DNA from: Hygrophila difformis
Lineage: Eukaryota; Streptophyta; Magnoliopsida; Lamiales; Acanthaceae
DNA: 64,000 bases
Assembly (NCBI GenBank): GCA_030278955.1
Contig: JAOANR010000014.1
Location: 20,400,068-20,464,067, forward strand
Reading direction: 5' to 3'
Made by a program: the position numbers and the translations under genes. Below the pieces are notes generated by a model, which had not been told where the DNA came from, made no database searches, and saw only the letters and a list, made by a program, of their open reading frames with translations. Shown here piece after piece: positions 46,130 through 55,926 of this stretch; position 1 is the first letter of the stretch; every line of letters starts with the position of its first letter.

Positions 46130-46797
46130 TGTTGGCACTAATCATTCCATGCAGAATCTTATAGGTGTCATTGCAACGCACTAACAACAATGCAGTCATG
46201 TATTTGATGATCAAGTCTCACCAGCTCCATGGACTTAAAGACCAAGGCGATTCTCATTCTATATATATTCTTTTCACTTGTGTCTTTGAGTCAGACTTTG
46301 TACTTACTTTCTATCTTCTACACTTTACCGAGAGCAATTAGTCTTGATTAGAAGATATACTCTAGAAGTCAAAACGTGTTCTTCATGATTAGATGATTTA
46401 GAGTTTTGTTCTTGAGTGAATTAGATTGTGATTCATTCTGTATATCTTAGATCGAGTTGTAAATCCAAGAAAGGAATTCTTCTTGGATTAGTATAGGGTT
46501 CTTGTTCAGGGATGTCAACAAGTTGCAGGAACTACATGATTGTTACAAGAAATTCTGATCAGGGAGATTAGAGGTTGAGGGGGAGTCTTGTCAACTTCTA
46601 GATCGAGTTGGTAGAATTTGGTTTCGAGTCTTGTAGTCGTTCTTGATCTTTGTTGAAGTATTTCGCCTGGATTGGAATCCCCCGGATGTAGGACAGGAGA
46701 TCCGAACCGGGTCAACAAACGATTGTCTTTTTACATTTATGCAATCGTGTGTGTGTGATCAGAACTACACTTTAACACCCTACTCACTGGGACTGTC
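46130..46797 (+). repeat. Probable 5' LTR of a truncated Copia element
   Basis: Lies directly before a primer site and gag and plausibly starts TGTTGGCACTAATC. The end ...GACTGTCA fits a CA terminus. No second LTR is in the window, so the left boundary is a guess. Confidence 0.45.
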
Positions 46798-46800
46798 AAT

Positions 46801-46813
46801 TGGTATCAGAGCC
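46801..46813 (+). promoter_or_regulatory. Primer binding site of the truncated Copia element
   Basis: TGGTATCAGAGCC, 38 bases before the gag start codon. Confidence 0.85.
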
Positions 46814-46850
46814 AATCTTCAAACGCTTTTCTAAAGATTAAAGATTCATC

Positions 46851-47744
46851 ATGAGTAGGGAAATCTCGCATCTACGTCCACCGATCTTCGATGGAACCAA
46901 CTACAGCTACTGGAAGTCAAGAATGGAGTGCTATCTTAGAGCTCTTGGAGAGGATGTCTGGGATGCAGTCGAAGAAGCATGGGAACCACCAACGAGGACT
47001 GAAACCCCCGCTGTTGTCACTGCAACTACGACCACATCCACATCAACGGACATCACTTCTACCACTGCCACCACAACCACTGCTGCACCAACCGCCACTC
47101 CAATAACGCGACTTGCTAGAAAGGCCGAGTACACTGCGGCGGAAAGAACTGCAAAACAAGGAAATTACACGGCTATGAATGCAATCAGTGGAGCTATGGA
47201 AGAGGCACAACATAGGATGGTCAAGAATTACAAAAACGCCCATGATATGTGGAGATTTCTTGAAGTCAGGTTTGAAGGTTCTGCAGATGTTAAGCTAACT
47301 CGATTACATCGTGTTGAATCTTTGTATGACAGGTTGGAGATGACAGATGACGAAAACATCTCAACATATTTTGAAAGATTTCAAAATGTGGTTAATCAAT
47401 GTATAGAGCTTGGAATGCATTTTGATGAACAAAAATTGGTCCGGAAGATGCTACGTACTGTGTCACCTAAGTACTCTGGAAAGATCTCGGTTCTTGAGGA
47501 GAGTGACAAGACCAATACAATGACTTTGGAAGAATTGGTTGGAAATTTGCAAAACTATGAGATGAATCATCTGGAATCAAGAAACAAAGGTAAATCAAAG
47601 AGTATTGCTTTAAAGGCCGAGAAGATTGTAGATTCAGATGAAGATTTGGATGAGGAATTATCTTTGATCACTAGAAGAATGGCCAAATTTCTTCAAGAAA
47701 GTCTTCAATCCGTTCGCATTCCGCGACACGTGCTCACCTCCTAA
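46851..47744 (+). pseudogene. Copia gag polyprotein, truncated
   Basis: 297 codons from an ATG downstream of the primer site. PPIFDGTNYSYWKSRMECYL is the N-terminal gag motif. A Thr/Ala-rich insert spans residues 55-85. The UBN2-type core follows: AHDMWRFLEVRFEG, VESLYDRLEMTDDENISTY, FDEQKLVRKMLRTV, TMTLEELVGNLQNYE. The family normally continues to a CCHC knuckle and Pol. Here the frame leaves gag after about residue 285 (FLQESLQS) and ends in foreign sequence, with no Pol following. Confidence 0.85.
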
Positions 47745-48212
47745 TTCAAATCCCAGCAGTGGGCCTGTGAACGCGGCCCACTGTGCCGAATTTCCCAATT
47801 TTGTATCAGTCGCGACGACCTCCCCATCAAGTGGTAAATGGAACAATACCGCCATATCTTGCAATGTCACAGTAGCTTCCCCGGATTGAAAATAGAAGGT
47901 ATGTGTTTCCCGCCGCCACCGCTCTGACAAAGCTGTAATGGGGGCATGATCAATTTGTTTCTGGCCCACTCTGTGCACACCATACAGACCTACTCTGTGC
48001 AAAATTTGCAGGACTCGAGGGTCATGTGCAATTAAGTCGTGTGCTTCTCTAAATAGTTGTATTCCAGAACGAACTCGAGTCGGTTGTTCGTGATCCGTTG
48101 CCCCGGACCAAATGGCCTCTGATACATGGCGCTCTTGCCTGTGCAATAAACTCCTATCAAATGGCCCCGGCCTAGCGCCATCGAACGTAAATTCCATGGC
48201 TGTAAGAATCAC
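47722..48212 (-). pseudogene. Plant mobile domain (MAIN-like) fragment
   Basis: The minus frame starts MILTAMEFTFDGARPGPFDR. It carries the plant-mobile-domain signature ITALSERWRRETHTFYFQSG followed by EATVTLQDMAVLFHLPLDGE. This domain occurs in MAIN/MAIL proteins and in Mutator-like transposons. After about residue 160 the frame runs into antisense gag, so the fragment is cut at about 47720-47745. The N-terminal exon looks complete up to the junction. Confidence 0.8.
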
Positions 48213-49324
48213 AATTGCAACTCGTGAGGCAATAATAGTAGTGCGTACATTTCAAAATAATTTTTGTTTGACATTTTACACACCACATAGATTCATAGAT
48301 TGAAAAACTTGTCACATAACTAGAAATGTAATTTACTCATATGTATAATTTCTCTCTCAGCTAATTTGCTGCTCAATTTGCCCAACATAACAAAAATAAA
48401 GAATATATGTTACTGAAAAAATAATCTTCTATTTACAAACAATATAACCGAACCGAGTCGAACCAAATAATAAAATTTCAAAAATAATTTTAGAATATAA
48501 ATATCCAAAAAAATGGGTTGCAGATTTAAAGTGAGTGCTCAAGGGAAAACAAAGCATGGCTTAACAAATTAGTATGGCTGTATAGATTTAAACTTTAAAG
48601 CAATTGATAAATAAAATTGACAAAAGACGTGTTTATTATTGAGACGGAATGTAGTGTATGAACAAATAATGATTGATCAAATTAGTATATCAAGTATGCC
48701 TTTTTAATTTTAAGTGATCTTATATTGCTTGTACCAATAATTATATATTCAAAAGGCACTCTTTTATATGGTAAACTTTACAAGTGTGCCATTAATATGG
48801 AGCAAGGCAATTACATTATACAGGGCTGCCGAATATATTGCATGTGAAATACTTTCTCCATATTTTTGTAAAATAATATTTGAAAAAAGAGATAAATATT
48901 CACAATTAGAAGAAAATTTCTCCCACTAAAAATCTCTTACTATAGATGATAAAGAAAATAATATTTTAAAAAAGAGATCAATAATGTAATTGCCTCTCAC
49001 AACTACAGATGATATAGAAAACCTCCCACTCAAATTTTACAAGTACAAACAGATCAATATTCCATAATCTTTAGTTCATTCCATAATGTTTAGTTCATTC
49101 CAAAATTTCCCAACACTCGTGTTCAACGTGCCTGTTCTTGCCTCAATATTCCATAATGATATATTAAATTTTTATTTCAAAAAAACCTACACACGCCTGT
49201 TTTTGCCTCAATATTCCATATTGTTTAGTTCATTCACAACTCCTTACACTCCATTTTTTAACCGACAATGAAACGCATATAGGAAGAACGAAAGGCATAT
49301 AGGAAGAACACAAAAAAAGGAATT
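48213..49324. other. AT-rich spacer, no gene seen
   Basis: Contains repeated AATATTCCATAATGTTTAGTTCATTC segments (for example 49060-49110 and 49200-49230) and CGCCTGTTTTTGCCTCAATATTCC pieces. Confidence 0.4.
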
Positions 49325-49681
49325 TTACCAAACGAGAAGCTGAGTAACGACGAGGATGACTGTCGCCTCGGCGGGGATGAATGGCTGCCTCGCGACGGGA
49401 ATGTCGTAGGGGGATAAGTGACGCCTCGACGGGAATGAAGTGGCTGCAGCGATCGGGGAGATGAACGACAAAGGAAGGGAGATGAACGGCGGAAATGGTT
49501 GAGGCAGCGGCGGCGCTGTGCTGAATAGAAGCCTGGAAGGGGATGAGATCGCTCCGGTTGCCGGTGGTCGAAGGGGATGAGGGCGGCGGAGGGTTGCCGG
49601 AGAGAGGAGGATGAAGGAGATGTTGGGATGTTGATGAGTGAATTGGGGTTTATAGGGTAATTTTAATTTTTTTTCCCTCAC
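49325..49681 (-). other. GC-rich Pro/Ser-rich open frame, probably not a gene
   Basis: 118 codons rich in Pro, Ser, Leu and Arg with no recognised domain, caused by a GC-rich patch of GGGATGA/GCCTCG repeats in AT-rich DNA. It could be a decayed 5' exon or transposon leader. Confidence 0.2.
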
Positions 49682-50052
49682 GGTAATATAAATTTTTTTA
49701 TTTTTTATTGGTGAGTTTAAATTTATTATTTTGAATCAAATTTTAATATATTAATAATTTTTTATAGAATAGAAATATATATATAATAATATATAAATTT
49801 ATTTCTTCCACTTATTTTTTCCATTTCCTCATTCAATACACACACCTCCATTTAATTCTTCCACCCACTTCCACCCATCTTCCAGTACACTTTAATCACC
49901 TTTAATGCAATTGAATTGTATTGTCCAGCTTTAATGCATGCCACAAGCCCACAGTAAAAATCATTTGTCTTCTTCTATCTTTATATCTGTTCTTTCTTCC
50001 ACACACACGCCTGTTCTTGCATGTTTAGTAATTTTTTATTTAAACAAAACCC

Positions 50053-50283
50053 TACTCGCCTGTTCAACAGGCGAGTAGTACTGTTCATTACTTTTTTTAA
50101 AAAAAAATATATATAATCGCCTGGTTAACAGGCGAGAAGTACTGTTCAGATTTTTCTTTTTCCTTTTTTAATGTAATCGCATGTTCAACAGGCGATTAGT
50201 ACTATTTACAAATTTTTTTTTTATTTCTTTATTAAGCAGCGAATAAAAAATTAATTCTTCCCATTCGCCTGTTCACCAGGCGA
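50053..50283. repeat. Array of four hairpins with core CGCCTGTT-AACAGGCG
   Basis: Inverted repeats at 50053-50077 (perfect 12-bp stem around one base), 50117-50135, 50174-50198 and 50265-50283, each followed by a TACTGTTCA- or TACTATTT-like string and a T-rich spacer. Spacing is 60-90 bases, which looks like a decayed tandem repeat. Confidence 0.85.
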
Positions 50284-50407
50284 GTATCTACTATTTTGGG
50301 AAACATCTATTTTATGTATATTATTTTAATAATTAACTCTTAAACGGGACGGAGGGAGTAATAAGCAAATCCGAAAGAGACAACTAATACGGAATGGAGA
50401 GAGTATT

Positions 50408-50468
50408 AAACTGAAAAAGAAATAAAAAAAAAAAGAGCCTCAAACAAATTGGAAAATTTCCACTATAT
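50408..50468. repeat. Direct repeat flanking a 9 kb insertion-rich block, right copy
   Basis: Matches 41363-41432 (AAACTGAAAAAGAAATAA... GAGCCTCAAACAAATTGGAA). An adjacent GGGACGGAGGGAGTA string at 50346-50360 is the terminus of a Stowaway-like element. Confidence 0.7.
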
Positions 50469-50507
50469 ATAACAAATCTGGAATTAATACCCGGTAATTT
50501 TTTTTTT

Positions 50508-53500
50508 TTAAAAAAAAGGAAAAAAATCTGAGAACGTTTTGTAGAGATGAGAGTTCCGTAAACCAAACCATTTGTTCCACGCTTTTCCAGGGCCTCTACA
50601 TAATCTGTAAAAATCATGAAATTCGTGAACAAAAAAAAAGAAGAAAAACATACGAATTATACCAATACAGAATAGCACTTTATATAATGGGCAAATATGT
50701 ATGCATAAAAGCACAACAATACGTCCTACTGTCATTACATAATAGTAGTATATAACTGCCGGAGATTTAAAGTAATCATGTTTAATTACCTTACGAAAAT
50801 TTACTTTAAAATTAGCGCTTCCTAAGCTCCGCAGATCTCTATTATTCCTACGGCCAAGTTCGACAGACACTTGAAGGTTAGAATCCCCAAGTTCTTCTTG
50901 TTCTTCTACTATTCTTTTAGCAGATTCAACGCAAGAATCACTGCATTCAAAAACATGAATCGATTGAATGTTTGGAATCTCCCCAATTTCATAAGGGATC
51001 TCTGTTAACTTATGCAACCATTCAAGAGTAAGGCTCTTGAGGAGTGGGAAATGAGTGCCATCTATTGTCCAATATTCCAAATCGTAGCAGTGTCGTAATT
51101 CCAGCACTTTTAGACTTGAGAATTGCCCTTCTTCTGTCAGTCTCCACTCTGTCCCTTCAATGCAATGTAGTTCAAGCTTTTCAAGGTTGGGTAGAGCACC
51201 CATCATTGTGGTCACCTCATCCCAATTATGGTCTTGGTCACTAAAAAAATCTAACTTTTTTAGCGAATGTGGGAATAATGCCAAGCGGTGAGTTGCTGCT
51301 TCTATTGCAGGACTCGACAACATCGATAACTTAAGGTGTTGTAGTTTATTCAACTGCTCAAGTTTGATGGATTCGTAGAGATCATCATACGCAAGAGATA
51401 CTTTCTTGATATTGGGGATTCTTTTAACCACTTCACTACTCTTGAAGTTAATCACATCAGAAAGACTCATTAAATTCCTCAAAACAAAGTTGTCGTCATC
51501 AACAATGCTTGGAGGCGCGAGAATCGCACCAAAATAGACATGTCGAAGTTGAGGCAACTTCCAAATGTCAATTGGTATGGTAACAGATTCACTGTCATCA
51601 TAACCACGAACAATCAGTGTTTGAAGATTCCAGAGGAAGGAAATTGAAGAAAAGTGCAACTGGAGGGGCTTACTATCCGGAAGGGCGAGGTATCGGGAGT
51701 TGTAAAAGTGAAATGCTTGTTGCATAGAACTGTCATCCTTTATTGACGGAAGTCGTCTATATTGTACTTTGCCTTTTCCTGTTAATACCCTCAACAATCT
51801 TAAATTCAAATCCGAGATACCCTCCTCCTCCTCAATATACGATACAATGATGGAACGAACAAGTGATGCAGACTCCAAGCTGGTATTAAGTTCTTCTTGA
51901 TGTGAATACTCATCCTTCAAAACACTCCCCCGAACCACAAGGCGCCGCGGTCTATCCAAGCCAGATTCATGATGAAGATTCCCTACATACCATTGTGCTT
52001 CTGTGCGATCATCCCCCATATGTTTGTGCTTCCACATATCACAAAAGAAGTAATCCTTATGAGCTTCCCTTATGCATAAATCCCTTAACAAATCATGGAT
52101 CCTGCAACTTTTTATCTTCCCAGTGCATCCCCATTCCTGAACTAAAATCAAATTTCTTTCCACAAGATCATTAATGTATTTTTCCACAACATCTTCCATC
52201 ATCATGCCGTCAATGGGTTTCAGAAATCCTTCAGCAACTAATATCCTGACAAGCCATGAGATTTGAATTCTTGCATCCTCAGGAAAAATGCCCATGTAAA
52301 GAAAACATGACTTCAAATGAATTGGCAAATTCCTATAACTCAAATATAGTATTTTCAAGCAACGCTCGTCATCCTCTAAATTCACAGTTGAACTTATATT
52401 TCTACCCACATCTTCCCAGTGTTGTTCTGTTTTTTTGGACTTTGCCAAGAGTCCTCCAGTTACAACAATAGACAATGGAAGTCCCCTGCAACTTTTAACA
52501 ATCTTTTTGCCAATTTTCTCCAATTCTAGTGGGCAAGCATCTTCCCCAAACACCTTTTTGCAGAAAAGTTTCCAACTTTGATCTTCATCTAGCAAATTGA
52601 GTTGAATAATGCCACTAGAATTAGTTAGCTGAAGAGCCAAATTTGATATCCTAGTGGTTACTATCACCACACTCCCATCCCTGTTATCAGGAAAACACCA
52701 TTTTATCTCATCCCACGCATCACAACTCCACATATCATCCAGTACAACCAAATACCTCCTATCAAATAATTTCTTATGTATCCCATCTCTTAATTGATGA
52801 TCTTCACTCACTTGGCTCAATGTTTTCACGTTGCTATGTTGGCGTATTTGACTTGAAATTTCTATTAGAATATCCCGAGTTTTGAATTTTTGAGAAATTG
52901 TAACCCAAACTCGAATATCATAATGGTATGCAGCATCTTCAAAGGCTTTACGAGCAAGCGTAGTCTTACCGATACCACCCATACCAACGATGGGTATTAT
53001 TTGGCGACTGGAACGCTTCTTTCGAGTGAGCTTACCCAACAAGTCCTCCAAGACATCTTCAAAGCCCACCACGACGCCTCGCTGTTTCAAGGATTGAACT
53101 GCAGCTGGTGAAGCATCCAACGTCCCACTCCCACTTTCACGATCTTCATCTCCCAGCTTCTCTTTAATATCCATCGCTTTTCTCTTTAGACAATCCATCT
53201 CTTCAATAGCCTTCTGTAGATCCTGATAGAAGCGATCCCCATTGTTACTGCTTTCAACTTTGCTTGTGGATCCACCAATTCGATCCACTATATAGGATTC
53301 AATGACGTCTTCGGCATAATAAGCAGCACATTTGATGAGACTGTCTAAATCCTCTGCCGAATAAAACTCAAGATGGGAATAGAGTTCAAGGAATTCTTGC
53401 AGAAAAGTAACATTTTCGAGCAAGGACTCAACTTGATGGTTATCAAGAGAAATAGGAGGGTTGGGGTGATTTTGGAGGGTATGAATAATGGTCTTAAGAG

Positions 53501-53525
53501 AAGCGAGAGCTGCATAGGATGCCAT
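50508..53525 (-). CDS. CC-NB-LRR disease resistance protein, R1A/R1B-like
   Basis: Intracellular immune receptor class: it senses pathogen effectors and triggers defence and cell death through its ATP-binding switch. A 1005-codon frame starts MASYAALASLK. The coiled-coil region has an EDVID-like AEDVIES at 71-77. NB-ARC follows: P-loop GMGGIGKTT 181-189, kinase-2 LVVLDDMW 259-266, VIVTTR 287-292, GLPL 348-351, CFLYMGIFPED 407-417, and an MHD variant IHD at 476-478. LRRs run from about 560 to 890. The last 98 codons look like intron read-through: a donor-like TTTAAA|GTAAAT ends exon 1 at 50805 and TTTACAG precedes 50604. Splicing would end the protein two residues into exon 2, at about 909 residues, the usual length of the class. 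The neighbour at 63 kb is a paralogue in the same direction. The function of this copy is inferred from family; no stop or frameshift breaks the core. Confidence 0.93.
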   Translation of the reverse strand: MASYAALASLKTIIHTLQNHPNPPISLDNHQVESLLENVTFLQEFLELYSHLEFYSAEDLDSLIKCAAYYAEDVIESYIVDRIGGSTSKVESSNNGDRFYQDLQKAIEEMDCLKRKAMDIKEKLGDEDRESGSGTLDASPAAVQSLKQRGVVVGFEDVLEDLLGKLTRKKRSSRQIIPIVGMGGIGKTTLARKAFEDAAYHYDIRVWVTISQKFKTRDILIEISSQIRQHSNVKTLSQVSEDHQLRDGIHKKLFDRRYLVVLDDMWSCDAWDEIKWCFPDNRDGSVVIVTTRISNLALQLTNSSGIIQLNLLDEDQSWKLFCKKVFGEDACPLELEKIGKKIVKSCRGLPLSIVVTGGLLAKSKKTEQHWEDVGRNISSTVNLEDDERCLKILYLSYRNLPIHLKSCFLYMGIFPEDARIQISWLVRILVAEGFLKPIDGMMMEDVVEKYINDLVERNLILVQEWGCTGKIKSCRIHDLLRDLCIREAHKDYFFCDMWKHKHMGDDRTEAQWYVGNLHHESGLDRPRRLVVRGSVLKDEYSHQEELNTSLESASLVRSIIVSYIEEEEGISDLNLRLLRVLTGKGKVQYRRLPSIKDDSSMQQAFHFYNSRYLALPDSKPLQLHFSSISFLWNLQTLIVRGYDDSESVTIPIDIWKLPQLRHVYFGAILAPPSIVDDDNFVLRNLMSLSDVINFKSSEVVKRIPNIKKVSLAYDDLYESIKLEQLNKLQHLKLSMLSSPAIEAATHRLALFPHSLKKLDFFSDQDHNWDEVTTMMGALPNLEKLELHCIEGTEWRLTEEGQFSSLKVLELRHCYDLEYWTIDGTHFPLLKSLTLEWLHKLTEIPYEIGEIPNIQSIHVFECSDSCVESAKRIVEEQEELGDSNLQVSVELGRRNNRDLRSLGSANFKVNFRKVIKHDYFKSPAVIYYYYVMTVGRIVVLLCIHICPLYKVLFCIGIIRMFFFFFFVHEFHDFYRLCRGPGKAWNKWFGLRNSHLYKTFSDFFPFF

Positions 53526-53765
53526 GATCTCTCTTATTCCCTCAATTTCTTTGGTTATTCAGGAAAATGCTGCAATTCAAGCTATGTATGTAGGGGAAAC
53601 AACTTTGTGACTTTTTAGACAACTAGAGAGAAAAGTCTACTATGAAATACTAGTACATTACAGAAGTAGTATGTCATTTTAATTACTTTAGGATATTTAG
53701 CGAGTTAGCTCAATAATAATTGGAAACAACTTGTGCCATTGGGTGACAGCTGGGATGTTGATAAT
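53526..53765 (-). promoter_or_regulatory. NLR upstream region
   Basis: 5' flank of the NLR up to a SINE insertion. A segment at about 53580-53655 (TGTAGGGGAAACAAC... TTTTTAGACAACTAGAG... TCTACTA-GAAAT) has a diverged second copy at about 54250-54325, which hints at an older duplication of this flank. I assign no specific promoter elements. Confidence 0.4.
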
Positions 53766-53974
53766 TTTTTTTTAAAATTTTTTTGGGTATCCTCATATCT
53801 CATATCACATTGGGCCTAAAACTAATCCTCGGAGGATCTGGCGGATATTGAATGGTTTTCATTCCCAAATCAAAATTCTGCATACACAAAGCTCGAACCC
53901 GAAATATTTACTTAAGCTGTCACAGACTCATACCAGCTGTCACAAAATTCTGCATACACAAAACTCAGTTTGAT
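53766..53974 (-). mobile_element. SINE-like element with 18-bp target duplication, in the NLR 5' flank
   Basis: AGCTGGGATGTTGATAAT flanks it at 53748-53765 and 53975-53992. A T run at the left end is the A tail on the minus strand. The minus strand carries a B-box-like GGGTTCGAGC near 53900 and a repeated TTTGTGTATGCAGAATTTTG. Confidence 0.75.
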
Positions 53975-54485
53975 AGCTGGGATGTTGATAATAGAATAGG
54001 GACAGAAAAAATTGTGGTTACTTAATCCAGTATGTCAATGGGAATATTAAATCCCAAACTCTACTGGTTGGCAATCGGTCAGTCAATTACTCTTTAAAAT
54101 TATTGTTGATTAATTCAACAAAATTAGGTAGAATTTCACAATCTCGATTTTATATTCAGGAGTGTGTATTTAATTTAGGTTTTATCAAAAAAAAAAATTA
54201 AATTTGAAAAGTTAGTGTATTTAAAATATTCACTTTTTAGATGACTAAGCAATGTCTGTAGGGGATAATGCTTTTTGACATTTTAAACGACAAAAAAAAT
54301 TCTACTACGAAATTTTATTTTTCCATGTGTATAGAGAAATGAAAACAAAAACTTGGATGAAAATATAAATTTTATTTTTTTTAAAAAAAAAATCAATAGT
54401 TGATGCATTTTCAAATATTGAATTGAAACGCTCATCCAAAAAAAAAATATATTGAATTGAAATTAGTGATTCGAATTTGCCGAAG
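53975..54485. other. AT-rich spacer with a second copy of the NLR flank motif
   Basis: Contains the diverged duplicate near 54250-54325. No genes are recognised. Confidence 0.4.
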
Positions 54486-54488
54486 TAT

Positions 54489-55700
54489 CACTACAAGAAA
54501 ATTCCGGAACACCGACCGTGTTTACCGACCGACATTTTGCGGTCGGTAATACCGACCGCATCACCGACTGCAAGCCGTGGTTGGGAATTTATATTCGTTA
54601 TTGCATAGGGGTTTTCTGCCGATCGTTTTACCGACCGCGACAAAGGTGATCGGTATTACCGACCGCATTACCGACCGAAAGTGCGTTCGGAAGTTTTTTC
54701 CCCAATTTTTTAAATTTTTAATTAATTTTTTATAAAAAAATATAATTTAGCGATCGACTTACCGATCGAAAATTCTGTCGCTAAAATTATCGACCGGTTT
54801 ACCGACCGAAATTTGGGATCGCTAATTTTTTTCCCCATTTATTTTATTTTTGAATTTTCTATATTGTTTGTTTTATTGAATGTTTTTTTATGTAATTTAA
54901 TTTTTGAATTTTTTTATCATATAAATGATTTTATTTTTATGATAAATTTTATTTTATGATTATTTATTTTAATTTTTAATTAAATTTTTCTTTTAGTTAG
55001 TTTATTCCATTTTTATTTTATGTTATAATTTAAATATTGAATTGTATTTTAATGCAATTAATTAATTTTATTTTAATTAATAAATATTTATTTCATTTTT
55101 TATTGTATTGTGGATTTTTATTATTTATCAAAATTTGTTTAATTTAATTTATGAATTCTTTAATTTTTAGTTAGCATAATTTTATTTTTTATTAAAGGGT
55201 TCAATTTAGTTATTAATTTATATTTATATTTGTGTATATATATTTATATATATGTTATATATAAAGATTTACATATAATAACATGAAATGTATGGTATCT
55301 GGACTGCACACGCGCGAGGGCAAGTCTTCCCCACCAGGGTTCGAGCACTCTCTTCAACATATCCATCCCTAAACATATTTGGGAAGGCTTTAATATATGA
55401 CACATGGAGTGATATAATTGGTGGTTAGATAGCTAGCGAAGCTAGTTAAGGTGGAGGTTGGTTGGGTTCGAGCCCTCTTAACCACAATTTTTCTCATAGA
55501 AGAGATCGGTAATTAGGTTGAGAATTTCGCCGACCCACGTGCAGTCGGTAAGTCCCCGACTGCAAATTTTTTTGGTCGACGGAAAATTGCATACCACCAG
55601 ATTTCCGACCGACACATGCGGTCGGTAACCCCGAAACGACCCGCATTTTAGTGTTACCGACCTCATTTTTGGGTCGGGAAATAGGTTTTTTCTTCTTGTG
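54489..55700 (+). mobile_element. Non-autonomous CACTA transposon, 1.2 kb
   Basis: The left end is CACTACAAGAAAA. The right end reads TTCTTCTTGTG, the inverse with three bases (TAG) missing. The 3-bp target duplication is TAT at 54486-54488 and 55701-55703. Subterminal arrays of CGACCG/CGGTCG (ACCGACCG, GCGGTCGGT) lie at 54515-54815 and 55530-55680, as expected for transposase binding. The centre is AT-rich without a transposase; it includes two GGTTCGAGC strings (about 55339 and 55466) that may be SINE pieces. Confidence 0.9.
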
Positions 55701-55926
55701 TATGTTTTGAGAAAACTTTGTGTGCATAGTAACGGTGAACTATAAAAACAACTTTAAGTATATTAAATTCATTTATTTAAATTTGGATTGTTAATGTCTA
55801 TACCGGTTTTATTATAATAATAAAATGTGAAAATAGCAATGTGTGGTGTTGCAATCCAAACCATTAGAAATTTATTTTTACTTTTGAACATTCCTTTCCA
55901 CCAAGCTCATGTGAGAAATTGTCTTG
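55701..55926. other. Short AT-rich spacer
   Basis: Lies between the CACTA and hAT elements; no feature seen. Confidence 0.5.

Noticed and set aside
48213..49330. A possible LTR element between the mobile-domain fragment and the GC-rich patch
   Set aside because: Repeated AATATTCC segments are present, but there are no LTR ends, primer site or target duplication.
55478..55727. Minus-strand frames near the right end of the CACTA element
   Set aside because: They coincide with the subterminal CGACCG array and read only repeat sequence.
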